Shown here: positions 54,507 to 62,438 of the stretch, one piece after another
Layout: each line of letters begins with the position of its first letter
How positions within the stretch are numbered: the stretch's first letter is position 1
Source: an uncultured bacterium
GTDB lineage: Bacteria; Bacteroidota; Bacteroidia; Chitinophagales; Chitinophagaceae
DNA length: 64,000 bases
Assembly (NCBI GenBank): GCA_903826405.1
Contig: CAIKEH010000055.1
Span: 124,001-188,000, forward strand
Reading direction: 5' to 3'
The notes under the pieces: generated by a model
Told to the model about the DNA's origin: nothing
Seen by the model: only the letters and a program-made list of their open reading frames with translations
Database searches by the model: none
Translations under genes and position numbers: made by a program

Positions 54507-55604
54507 TTATTGCCCTATGGGTATTTCAAAGCTGGCCACTTTGACCAGGTTCCTGTCCGGGTCAGGATTCGTGGCTTTATTGAAGAAGCGGCTCGCTTTT
54601 CTGGATAATGCCCGGAATGGCCCTTTCCTGCTTTTCTCCATTTCTTCGATGCTTCCCGTAGCCGTATTTCGACCACTCAAAAGAACCTCTGTTGCAAAGT
54701 CGGTCTTTGTTCTCTTCTCTAAATCGGCGGCATCGGCATTCTCCTGCTGAGTATTCCCAACAGCTATCGCTGAAGTCATTTTTGGTGATGCAGACGAACT
54801 TATTCCTTCTTCTATTGAAGCAGGGGGAGTGGGAAGATTGTTGCTGACGACGGGTTGTTCTTTCGCGATCGTAGAGAGTTCGTTGTTGGATTGACTGCGT
54901 TCGTTGCTGGTTGCTGATGGCCGGTCATGTATCGCTCTTAATGTGTTGCTGATTGCCTGCACCGGATTGCTGATCTTCAATGAAGGTTTGTTGGCTTCAG
55001 TCCGGTGGTTGCTGGTTTCTGGCTTCCGAATGACGATCGCAGGTGTTCGATCGTTAGCGATCGCTACCTGCTTATTTGTAGTCGGTATCTGATTTCTTTC
55101 ACGAAGCCATAATGATCCTCCGAATAATACCAAGGCGGCTGCCACGGCAACACGGGTCCAGTTGAGTTTCAACAATATGGCGGGCTTTCTTTCCTTACGG
55201 TAGAGAGATGACTTGTCGGGAAAGGAAATCATCGCGGATGAAGGCAGAACGGCCGCTAAGTATTCCTGATGTCGTGCAGCGATCTCTGGATCATGGGCGA
55301 TGAGCAATGCCATTCGCTTATTCTCTTCATCATTCAATTCCCCATCCATGTACGAAAGGAGCATCATCTCATTCTCACTGACTGGCTCGTGCTCGTCAGT
55401 TAAGGGTCTATATAGAGAGGCCTTTCCATCAAAGACCGGTGAGTTCCGGTCATCGAGCTTCAACTTGAAGAAGACGTCCAACTCGCCGACGAGGTCGGGA
55501 TGTAATTCCAAAAAATCCTCCACCTCACGACGCTCTGCAGCGGACAATTCATCATCCGCATACAGCAGGAAATACTCTTCATAGTTATGTCGTGTGATGG
55601 CCAT
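54507..55604 (-). CDS. Putative membrane anti-sigma factor with duplicated N-terminal domain
   Basis: The 365-residue product has two copies of an anti-sigma-like helical unit: NYEEYFLLYADDELSAAERR...VEDFLELHPDLVGELD (about residues 7-45) and ENEMMLLSYMDGELNDEENK...LIAHDPEIAARHQEYL (about 77-118). Each has the YxDxELxxxE pattern of zinc-finger anti-sigma proteins, but the HxxxCxxC zinc ligands are missing. One TM helix follows (WTRVAVAAALVLFGGSLWL, about 148-168), then a long Asn/Ser/Thr-rich periplasmic part (about 170-330) with low complexity. It is the second gene after the ECF sigma gene, separated by one base (TGAcATG). The likely role is to hold the sigma factor at the membrane. Confidence 0.7.
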   Translation of the reverse strand: MAITRHNYEEYFLLYADDELSAAERREVEDFLELHPDLVGELDVFFKLKLDDRNSPVFDGKASLYRPLTDEHEPVSENEMMLLSYMDGELNDEENKRMALLIAHDPEIAARHQEYLAAVLPSSAMISFPDKSSLYRKERKPAILLKLNWTRVAVAAALVLFGGSLWLRERNQIPTTNKQVAIANDRTPAIVIRKPETSNHRTEANKPSLKISNPVQAISNTLRAIHDRPSATSNERSQSNNELSTIAKEQPVVSNNLPTPPASIEEGISSSASPKMTSAIAVGNTQQENADAADLEKRTKTDFATEVLLSGRNTATGSIEEMEKSRKGPFRALSRKASRFFNKATNPDPDRNLVKVASFEIPIGQ

Positions 55605-55605
55605 G

Positions 55606-56091
55606 TCAGATTATGTTCTCTGGTTTTACCAGATAATTCTTGAGTTGTATCCTTGCCCGGTGAAGGTAAACCTTCACCTGACTGCTGTTCAGCCCGGTGA
55701 TCTTCCCGATCTCTTCATAGCTGTACCCTTCGTAGTCCTTCAACATGACCAGGGAACGCTGTGTTTCATTCAGCAGGGCAAGTGCCTGATCCAATTCCTT
55801 CTTTACCCCATGCTGTGCCGGGCCCATGACCCTGCTGGATTCATGGAATTCATCTTGCAAGCTGATCCTTTTCACTTTGCGGATATGGTCGATCATTTGG
55901 TTGTAAGCGATGGTGAAGAGATAAGACTTTGATTTCAGCATGTCCACCCGTACCCGATTGCGCCATAATTTTTCAAATGAAGTCTGCACCACATCTTTGG
56001 CGTCCTCTTCGTTCCGAAGGTTTTTGACAATGAACCGGTAGACATTGTCGGCATGCTGACTCACGCATTCGTTATATTCCCTTTCAGTCAT
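55606..56091 (-). CDS. ECF-type RNA polymerase sigma factor
   Basis: Sigma-70-family factor of the extracytoplasmic type, 161 residues. Region 2 is seen in VYRFIVKNLRNEEDAKDVVQ, TSFEKLWRN and SYLFTIAYNQMIDHIRKVKR. Region 4 contains LALLNETQRSLVMLKDYEGY and SYEEIGKITGLNSSQVKVYL, a helix-turn-helix for the -35 element, and ends HRARIQLKNYLV. It is the first gene of an operon with the putative anti-sigma and a barrel. The promoter set it reads cannot be named from this window. A T-G-A stop is shared in spacing with the next ATG, so translation is coupled. Confidence 0.92.
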   Translation of the reverse strand: MTEREYNECVSQHADNVYRFIVKNLRNEEDAKDVVQTSFEKLWRNRVRVDMLKSKSYLFTIAYNQMIDHIRKVKRISLQDEFHESSRVMGPAQHGVKKELDQALALLNETQRSLVMLKDYEGYSYEEIGKITGLNSSQVKVYLHRARIQLKNYLVKPENII

Positions 56092-56206
56092 ACGGTCAAA
56101 CTATCGGTTGCGGGGCTGGGTTAGTTTTGATCTTTCTACTATTAATACGGCCAATTCTTTAAATGGTTACACCCGGAGTTGTTTTTCCTCCATTGGTGCA
56201 AAAAAA

Positions 56207-56225
56207 ACCGGTACCAAGGTACCGG
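56207..56225 (-). terminator. Strong intrinsic terminator for the 69-residue protein gene
   Basis: CCGGTACC (56208-56215) and GGTACCGG (56218-56225) form a perfect stem around two bases. On the minus strand it is followed by eight T bases (56200-56207). It lies 20 bases after the stop of the small gene at 56246. Confidence 0.85.
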
Positions 56226-56245
56226 CCAATAAGTTAAAGCCAGAA

Positions 56246-56455
56246 TCAATTCCAGAGGTGGATCAAGCGGCGGGTGATGGTTTCAAGTATGGGAAGATCC
56301 GCATGAAGGCTTTTTTCATCCTTATCCTTGCCGGATTCGTTGTCAACACATTCCTGCACTGGCTTTTTTGTTTGGTCGTCTTTGGCCACCCAAGTCCATA
56401 GGCAGGCAGTTAAAAAGCTGACGATCAATAATCTGAAAAGGTTTTTGCTGTGCAT
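56246..56455 (-). CDS. 69-residue putative lipoprotein
   Basis: A short protein, MHSKNLFRLLIVSFLTACLW, with lipobox LTAC (Cys18), then a Trp/Val stretch, KDDQTKKPVQECVDNESGKD and an end LPILETITRRLIHLWN. The strong terminator just downstream in the same direction argues that this is a real gene. I know no family for it. No Shine-Dalgarno-like site precedes the ATG. Confidence 0.55.
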   Translation of the reverse strand: MHSKNLFRLLIVSFLTACLWTWVAKDDQTKKPVQECVDNESGKDKDEKSLHADLPILETITRRLIHLWN

Positions 56456-56612
56456 TTGGATGAGGTTCCAATATGTTACGAAGGTAGGCCAAAAAAGTTA
56501 CAGCTCTTTTCCAATCTGTTAAAATATCATGAAGATCCTACGGGTGGAGATGTCCTTCATTCAATTAAAGGGCTTCTATCGATTCGGATGGGTGGGAGAG
56601 GTGCATTTTCAT

Positions 56613-56620
56613 TAGGTTTG
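56613..56620 (+). promoter_or_regulatory. Possible -7 promoter element for kbl
   Basis: TAGGTTTG is an exact TAnnTTTG match 19 bases before the ATG at 56640, giving a short leader. No good TTG at the -33 position. Confidence 0.42.
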
Positions 56621-56639
56621 CGGTTCAAAACGGGACCAG

Positions 56640-57830
56640 ATGAATGAACCCTTGATAGTCAGGTTGAAGCAGGAGCTGGCAGGGATCCGGGAGGCAGGCT
56701 TATACAAAACGGAAAGGATCATTGAAAGTGCACAGGGTCCTGAGATCCGGGTGGGGGGCAGGAATGTCATCAATCTATGTGCTAATAACTATCTCGGATT
56801 ATCCTCACATCCCAGGGTTATTGCCGCAGCCAAGAAATACATTGATCTGCGTGGTTATGGACTGAGCAGCGTTCGTTTCATTTGTGGAACACAGGACATC
56901 CATAAGGAATTGGAAGCCAGGATCTCCACCTTCCTGGGGACCGAGGATACCCTATTATATGCTGCCGCCTTCGACGCAAATGGCGGTGTTTTCGAGCCGT
57001 TGTTCGGTGAACAGGATGCCATCATTTCGGATGAACTGAATCATGCTTCCATCATCGATGGTGTTCGTCTCTGTAAGGCACAACGATTCAGGTACAAACA
57101 CAATGATATGTCTGACCTCGAAGTGCAACTCAAGGCCACCCAACATCTCCGATCACGGATTATCGTTACCGACGGATCTTTCAGTATGGATGGTACCATC
57201 GCACAACTAGACAGGATCTGTGAACTTGCGGACAATTATCAGGCAGCGGTCATGGTGGACGAATGCCATTCCTCGGGATTCCTGGGTAAGACCGGTCGTG
57301 GAACACACGAATACCGAGGCGTTATGGGTCGTATCGACATCATCACTGGAACCTTGGGCAAAGCTCTCGGTGGCGCTTCCGGTGGATTTACCAGTGGGCG
57401 AAAGGAGATCATTGAGATCCTGCGCCAACGTAGCCGCCCATATTTGTTCTCGAACACGCTTGCACCCAGTATCGTCGGTGCTTCCATAGCGGTACTCGAC
57501 ATGCTCAGTGAAACCACGGAATTGAGGGACCGGCTGGAGTGGAACACCCGTTATTTTCGGGAGAAGATGACCGCAGCGGGATTCGACATCAAACCCGGGG
57601 ACCATCCCATTGTTCCTATAATGCTCTATGATGCCAAGTTGGCCCAGCAAATGGCTGCGGCCTTACTCGAAGAGGGCATATATGTCATCGGCTTCTTCTA
57701 TCCGGTTGTAGCCGAGGGCAAAGCCCGGATTCGGGTCCAGCTCAGCGCAGCTCATGATCAGCAGCAGCTGGACAGGGCCATTGCCGCCTTCTCCAAGGTT
57801 GGCAGGAAGCTGGGCGTAATCAATCTGTGA
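56640..57830 (+). CDS. kbl: Glycine C-acetyltransferase (2-amino-3-ketobutyrate CoA ligase)
   Basis: PLP enzyme of the alpha-oxoamine synthase group, 396 residues. Together with threonine dehydrogenase it degrades threonine to glycine and acetyl-CoA. Motifs seen are [80 protein letters not shown] and the PLP-lysine site [14 protein letters not shown] (Lys241). It ends in the usual [19 protein letters not shown]. It could also serve as a related synthase (8-amino-7-oxononanoate, serine palmitoyltransferase-like), but [14 protein letters not shown] is typical of Kbl. No tdh gene is nearby. Confidence 0.93.
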   Translation: MNEPLIVRLKQELAGIREAGLYKTERIIESAQGPEIRVGGRNVINLCANNYLGLSSHPRVIAAAKKYIDLRGYGLSSVRFICGTQDIHKELEARISTFLGTEDTLLYAAAFDANGGVFEPLFGEQDAIISDELNHASIIDGVRLCKAQRFRYKHNDMSDLEVQLKATQHLRSRIIVTDGSFSMDGTIAQLDRICELADNYQAAVMVDECHSSGFLGKTGRGTHEYRGVMGRIDIITGTLGKALGGASGGFTSGRKEIIEILRQRSRPYLFSNTLAPSIVGASIAVLDMLSETTELRDRLEWNTRYFREKMTAAGFDIKPGDHPIVPIMLYDAKLAQQMAAALLEEGIYVIGFFYPVVAEGKARIRVQLSAAHDQQQLDRAIAAFSKVGRKLGVINL

Positions 57831-57884
57831 TCAGTCACGTCTTCGGATAAACGAAAAATCAGCACCTACCTAATCAACTTCCAT

Positions 57885-58703
57885 ATGCGATCTGCTAAAC
57901 TTGTTCCGAGCTTCATTTTCCTCTCGATTGCACTCCTTTCCGGCTGTCGCCTGAACAATGTGACCATCAAGGATGACTTCAAAAAATATTTTGACCAGGA
58001 GCATACCGTGGGCTCGTTTGCGCTGTATGACAATAGCCGTAATCAATTCACCATATGTAACATGCAGCGGGACACCACAAGGTTCCTGCCTGCCTCCACT
58101 TTCAAGATCGTTCAGGCATTGATCGCATTGCAGACAGGTCGTGTGACCGACGACAGTACGCAGATCAAATGGGATGGTGTGGTTCGGCCGCGTTCCGAAA
58201 CCAACCGGGACCTTTCCCTTTATCAGGCATTCCGACTTTCTTCAGTACCCCATTTCCAGCAGTTGGCGCGCATGATCGGAAAGGACACGATGAGAGCGTG
58301 GATGGACAGTCTGCAATATGGGAACAAAAATCTGGGTACACGGATCGACTCCTTCTGGCTGGATAACACGTTGAAGATCTCTCCCGATGAACAACTTGGT
58401 CTGGTCAAAAGGTTGTATTTCCGCCAGCTGCCTTTCCGTGCCAGCGTACAGGATATGGTCAGGCGGATGATGGTCCAGGAAAACAACACCATTTATCAAT
58501 TGGCCTACAAGACAGGATTGGGTACTGGAGAGCATGGGGAGAGCATCACCTGGATGGTTGGATGGGTGGAAGAGAACAGACACGTTTATCCTTTTGTACT
58601 CAATATGGCCACCTCGGATCTGGCAGTGGACCTTCCTGCAGCGCGCCTTCGTGTGTTGAAAAGCATACTCGGTGATATCGGTTTCTTCAAGGGGAAGATG
58701 TGA
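57885..58703 (+). CDS. Class D (OXA-type) beta-lactamase lipoprotein
   Basis: Serine beta-lactamase of 272 residues. All class D motifs are present: STFK (Ser71-Lys74, the acylated Ser and the carboxylated Lys), SSV (119-121), YGN (145-147) and KTG (209-211), as well as WMVGWVE (223-229). The signal peptide ends in the lipobox LSGC (Cys21), so the enzyme should be anchored to the outer membrane or inner membrane facing the periplasm. The DSFWL segment (155-159) is also typical of OXA enzymes. A resistance phenotype is not shown by sequence; intrinsic chromosomal copies occur in environmental Bacteroidota. No mobile elements flank it. The spacer to kbl is 54 bases. Confidence 0.92.
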   Translation: MRSAKLVPSFIFLSIALLSGCRLNNVTIKDDFKKYFDQEHTVGSFALYDNSRNQFTICNMQRDTTRFLPASTFKIVQALIALQTGRVTDDSTQIKWDGVVRPRSETNRDLSLYQAFRLSSVPHFQQLARMIGKDTMRAWMDSLQYGNKNLGTRIDSFWLDNTLKISPDEQLGLVKRLYFRQLPFRASVQDMVRRMMVQENNTIYQLAYKTGLGTGEHGESITWMVGWVEENRHVYPFVLNMATSDLAVDLPAARLRVLKSILGDIGFFKGKM

Positions 58704-58716
58704 CCTTGGCCTGAAC

Positions 58717-58747
58717 TTGCTTTCTGGCTTCCTTTTTGTATTATTTG
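58717..58747 (+). promoter_or_regulatory. Promoter-like element for batB
   Basis: TTG at 58717-58719, 19 bases, then TATTATTTG at 58739-58747, which is TAnnTTTG with one extra base. It precedes the GTG start at 58770 by 22 bases. Confidence 0.45.
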
Positions 58748-58769
58748 ATAGCTGAAAAAAGATCTGAGT

Positions 58770-59768
58770 GTGCTGAGATTCGAGAACTTCTTCTTGCTGG
58801 CCAACCTGCTCTTGTTACCGATCATGGTGATCGCTTTCAGGCTACTCCTGCGATGGAAGAGTGTGACAAGGTTAAGGATCGGAGATCCGGGGCTGGTCGA
58901 TCAACTTACCAGAGCGTATTCGCCATCGAAATTCAGGATCAAGTTCCTGCTGGTTATCATTGCTTTTGCATTGACCGTGATCGGTCTTGCCAACCTGCAG
59001 TCTCCACGGGAGGTGGAGAATGTGCAGGGTCAAGGGGTGGATGTGATGGTTGCGCTGGATGTGAGCAGGAGCATGATGGCGAAGGATATCCAACCCAACC
59101 GTTTGGAAAGAGCCAAGCAATTCATCAATCGACTGATCGACAGACTGGGCAACGACCGATTCGGACTGGTCGTATTTGCAGGTCGCGCTTACATGCAGAT
59201 GCCACTCACCACTGACCATGCCGCTGCGAAGATCTATGTGAACGCTGCTAATACAGAATCTGTTCCCACCCAAGGTACGGTCATTGGTGAAGCCTTGTCA
59301 CTTTGCAACGATGCTTTTATTAAAAAAGAAATGAAATACAAGGCTGTCGTATTACTTTCCGACGGCGAGGATCATGATGAGGGCGCTATGGGTGTGGTGA
59401 AAAAGATGCGCGATGCCGGGGTCATCCTGCAAACCATCGGCGTGGGTTCGACGGAGGGGGATCGGATCATGGACCCGGTCACTCAGCAGCCTCGTACCGA
59501 TAGTAAGGGCAACATCATTCTAACCCGCCTCAATGAAAGGGAACTGATGAGCCTTGCCCAGGAAGGAAATGGTCAATATATCCTGTTGACGGATACGTAT
59601 GATGCGGTTGAACGTATCACTTCACGGATCAAGGCAATGGAACAAAAGTCGATTATCGATGAATCTTCAATCCATTACCGCAGTTTCTTCTCCTGGTTTT
59701 TGGCCGTGGCACTCATCCTGCTGGTCAGCGAATTCCTCATTCCAGAAACACACCACCTGGTTGCATGA
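58770..59768 (+). CDS. batB: BatB-like VWA-domain membrane protein
   Basis: The 332-residue product begins with GTG (58770) after a GAAAAAAGA run. Two N-terminal TM helices (FFLLANLLLLPIMVIAFRLL; FLLVIIAFALTVIGLANLQS) are followed by a von Willebrand A domain of about 200 residues. Its MIDAS motif DVSRSMMA (DxSxS) is intact, and LTTDHAAAKIYVNAA, GTVIGEALSLCND and LLSDGEDHDEGAMG complete the metal site. A final TM helix (FFSWFLAVALILLVSEFLI) ends the protein. This is the Bat-operon arrangement; the length and C-terminal helix fit BatB rather than BatA. batC follows with a 4-base overlap. Confidence 0.85.
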   Translation: MLRFENFFLLANLLLLPIMVIAFRLLLRWKSVTRLRIGDPGLVDQLTRAYSPSKFRIKFLLVIIAFALTVIGLANLQSPREVENVQGQGVDVMVALDVSRSMMAKDIQPNRLERAKQFINRLIDRLGNDRFGLVVFAGRAYMQMPLTTDHAAAKIYVNAANTESVPTQGTVIGEALSLCNDAFIKKEMKYKAVVLLSDGEDHDEGAMGVVKKMRDAGVILQTIGVGSTEGDRIMDPVTQQPRTDSKGNIILTRLNERELMSLAQEGNGQYILLTDTYDAVERITSRIKAMEQKSIIDESSIHYRSFFSWFLAVALILLVSEFLIPETHHLVA

Positions 59769-60358
59769 AACCGTTATTGTTGAACATATGGATGATCCTT
59801 CCGGTCTGCCTGATGGCACAGGCCGGGAATTCTTCACTTCGGGCAGGTAACAAAGCTTACCGGGAACATGATTTCACGAAAGCTGAAGAGTCCTATAGAA
59901 AAGCGATCGATCTTTCTCCGGCGAATGCCACCGCGAAATTCAACTTGGGTGATGCTTTGTTCCGAGGCAATCGTCCCATAGAGGCTCAAAAGAGTTTTGA
60001 AAGTGTCATAGCGGGATCAAATGAGCCAAAAATGATTGCCAGTGCCTGGTACAATAAAGGGGTGTCCCTGACTGCACAACAAAAACTGGAAGAGAGCATA
60101 GATGCTTATAAGAATGTTCTCCGAATAGATCCTTCCGACACCATGGCGCGTGATAACCTTCAACGCGCAATGAATGAATTGAAAAGGCGAAGGGACCAGG
60201 AACAGCAACAGCAGAAAAAACAGCAGGAGCAGAAAAAGATGAGCAGGCAACAGGTCCAGCAGCTCCTGCAAGCACTTCAGGATCAGGAAAGGATGCTCCA
60301 GCAGAAGATCAATCATAGCCGGGTGCCATCCCCATCTCAGCCGGAAAAAGACTGGTAG
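59765..60358 (+). CDS. batC: BatC-like TPR protein
   Basis: The 197-residue product starts by overlapping the batB stop (ATGA). It has a signal peptide (LLLNIWMILPVCLMAQAG) and three tetratricopeptide repeats: GNKAYREHDFTKAEESYRKA, ATAKFNLGDALFRGNRPIEA, and SAWYNKGVSLTAQQKLEESI with DAYKNVLRIDPSD. The C-terminus is a highly charged Gln/Lys-rich coiled stretch (RRDQEQQQQKKQQEQKKMSR) and an ending QKINHSRVPSPSQPEKDW. In Bat clusters BatC is thought to act with the VWA proteins in the periplasm; its exact role is uncertain. Confidence 0.85.
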   Translation: MKPLLLNIWMILPVCLMAQAGNSSLRAGNKAYREHDFTKAEESYRKAIDLSPANATAKFNLGDALFRGNRPIEAQKSFESVIAGSNEPKMIASAWYNKGVSLTAQQKLEESIDAYKNVLRIDPSDTMARDNLQRAMNELKRRRDQEQQQQKKQQEQKKMSRQQVQQLLQALQDQERMLQQKINHSRVPSPSQPEKDW

Positions 60359-60399
60359 CCGGGCAGATCCAGGCAGACAGTTTTAGACTTCACAGTCCT

Positions 60400-60407
60400 T
60401 ACCTTTG
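60400..60407 (+). promoter_or_regulatory. Possible -7 promoter element for ispG-nadB
   Basis: TACCTTTG is an exact TAnnTTTG match, 18 bases before the ATG at 60425. A TTTT at 60381 is a weak -33 candidate. Confidence 0.5.
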
Positions 60408-60424
60408 CAACTCATCCCGCACAT

Positions 60425-62425
60425 ATGGAATGGTATTGTGATTCAATGACGTCGTACAGAAGACTGAAAACACTGGAGGTGCGTATAGGGGACCTGCTAC
60501 TCGGCAATGGTCACCCCGTTCGGGTGCAGACCATGACCACCACCGACACCATGGATACAGCAGGTACTGTTGCTCAGGCCATCCGGTGTATAGAAGCAGG
60601 TGCAGAGTTGGTTCGAATAACTGCTCCATCAAAGAAGGAAGCAGAGAACTTGAAGGTCATCCGTGATGAATTGAGGAGGCAGGGATACCGCACCCCATTG
60701 GTAGCTGACATACATTTCACACCCAATGCAGCGGAGATCGCCGCACGCTTGATCGAAAAAGTGCGTGTAAATCCGGGGAACTATGTGGATAAGAAGAAAT
60801 TCGAGCTGATCGAATACAGCGATGCTGAATACTTAGAAGAGATCGAACGCATTCGCGATCGATTCACTCCATTGGTGCGTATCTGTAAGGAATATGGAAC
60901 GGCTATGCGTATCGGCACCAACCATGGGTCACTGAGCGACCGCATCATGAGTCGCTATGGCGATTCGCCCATGGGTATGGTGGAAAGCGCCATGGAGTTT
61001 CTGCGCATCGCACGTGATGAATCCTATCATAACATCGTGCTGAGCATGAAGTCCAGCAATCCACAGGTCATGGTCCAGGCATATCGATTGCTGATCCAAA
61101 CAATGGATCGGGAGTTCGGAGCATGCTATCCGCTGCATCTCGGTGTCACAGAGGCAGGCGATGGTGAGGATGGTCGTATCAAGTCCGCCATCGGGATCGG
61201 TACCCTTATGGAAGATGGTATAGGTGATACTATCCGTGTATCGCTGACCGAAGACCCCGAGTTCGAAGTTCCTGTCTGTCGCGACCTGGTGAAGCGATAC
61301 TCCGCAAGGGCAGACCGCTTTGCCTCCGGAAATATCCTGACCCTGCCTGCATTCGGTAAACTTCCTTATTCCCCTTTCGAATACCGTCGTCGAGAAACCA
61401 GTTCAGTCGGGTCAATAGGAGGCAAGCAGGTTCCCGTAGTGGTTGCGGATTTTAGTGAATTGCAGTCGATCAGCCCGGCAGATCTGAATACGGTGGGCTA
61501 TGATTATGATGCTGTGCTGGATAAGTGGAATATAGGAGATGCCGCAGCCGATCTGCTTTTCACCGGGGATTCCTTGCCGGATTTCGCACTGCCGGGCACC
61601 CTCAGCATGGTATGTTCTGTCAATGCTTGGAATCGGTCTTTGGATAAGACTCAATTTCATCCGATTTTTTCAGTTCCGGAATATCCCACTTCGTGGGATG
61701 GTGGAATGCATTTTGTACGGATCGATACAGCGACCATACCCACTTATGCGGACTGGTTGCAAATCAGGAAGCCTTTTGCCGGCGTAGTCTATTGTCTGTA
61801 TACTTCTCATCCCCATCCGATGGCATCCATTCGGCGATTCATCTCCAGCATGATGGAAGATCAGGTCTATGATCCGATTCTGATCTGCGTGGAAAGTGTA
61901 GAAACTACTGTTGATGAACAACTCATACATTTCTCAACGGAGGCCGGGGCACTTTTGCTGGACGGAATGGGTGATGGAGTGTGGCTTACGAACGACGAGA
62001 AGCGACTTCAGCAAAGCAAAGTCAGTGGTCGAACCTATCTGGCCGTCAAAGACAACCGGCAGTTCTTGAACAACACATCATTTTCCATACTCCAAGCCAC
62101 CCGGACACGGATCTCCAAGACGGAATACATCTCCTGCCCGAGTTGTGGCCGGACACTTTTTGATCTTCAGGAGACGACAGCACGCATTCGTTCTGTCACC
62201 AATCATCTGAAGGGTGTGAAGATCGCCATCATGGGATGCATAGTAAATGGCCCCGGGGAAATGGCTGATGCGGATTTCGGATACGTGGGTAGTGGACCGG
62301 GCAAGATCACCCTTTACCGTAACAAGGAGATTATCCGACGGAACATCGACAGCGCCATTGCGGTTGAAGCATTGATCGACCTATTGAAGGAAAATGGTGC
62401 TTGGCTTGAACCCTCGACTAATTGA
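60425..62425 (+). CDS. ispG: 4-hydroxy-3-methylbut-2-enyl diphosphate synthase, long form
   Basis: Penultimate enzyme of the MEP isoprenoid pathway, reducing MEcPP with a [4Fe-4S] cluster. The 666-residue product is the long Bacteroidota/plant-type form. The N-terminal TIM barrel is recognised by VRVQTMTTTDTMDT, PLVADIHFTPNAAEIAARLI, RVNPGNYVD and HLGVTEAGDGEDGRIKSAIG. A central insert of about 250 residues (about 310-560) is absent from short forms. The C-terminal Fe-S domain has SCPSCGRT and MGCIVNGPGEMADADFGYVG with the three cluster Cys residues. An alternative start is M8 (60446). nadB follows 13 bases later. Confidence 0.96.
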   Translation: MEWYCDSMTSYRRLKTLEVRIGDLLLGNGHPVRVQTMTTTDTMDTAGTVAQAIRCIEAGAELVRITAPSKKEAENLKVIRDELRRQGYRTPLVADIHFTPNAAEIAARLIEKVRVNPGNYVDKKKFELIEYSDAEYLEEIERIRDRFTPLVRICKEYGTAMRIGTNHGSLSDRIMSRYGDSPMGMVESAMEFLRIARDESYHNIVLSMKSSNPQVMVQAYRLLIQTMDREFGACYPLHLGVTEAGDGEDGRIKSAIGIGTLMEDGIGDTIRVSLTEDPEFEVPVCRDLVKRYSARADRFASGNILTLPAFGKLPYSPFEYRRRETSSVGSIGGKQVPVVVADFSELQSISPADLNTVGYDYDAVLDKWNIGDAAADLLFTGDSLPDFALPGTLSMVCSVNAWNRSLDKTQFHPIFSVPEYPTSWDGGMHFVRIDTATIPTYADWLQIRKPFAGVVYCLYTSHPHPMASIRRFISSMMEDQVYDPILICVESVETTVDEQLIHFSTEAGALLLDGMGDGVWLTNDEKRLQQSKVSGRTYLAVKDNRQFLNNTSFSILQATRTRISKTEYISCPSCGRTLFDLQETTARIRSVTNHLKGVKIAIMGCIVNGPGEMADADFGYVGSGPGKITLYRNKEIIRRNIDSAIAVEALIDLLKENGAWLEPSTN

Positions 62426-62438
62426 GCCATCAAAGAAC

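Noticed and set aside
56108-56401. 97-codon plus-strand open frame, with an exact TAGTTTTG just upstream at 56122-56129
   Set aside because: It is antisense to the 69-residue lipoprotein gene and crosses its terminator; the -7 match lacks a -33 element at a workable distance.
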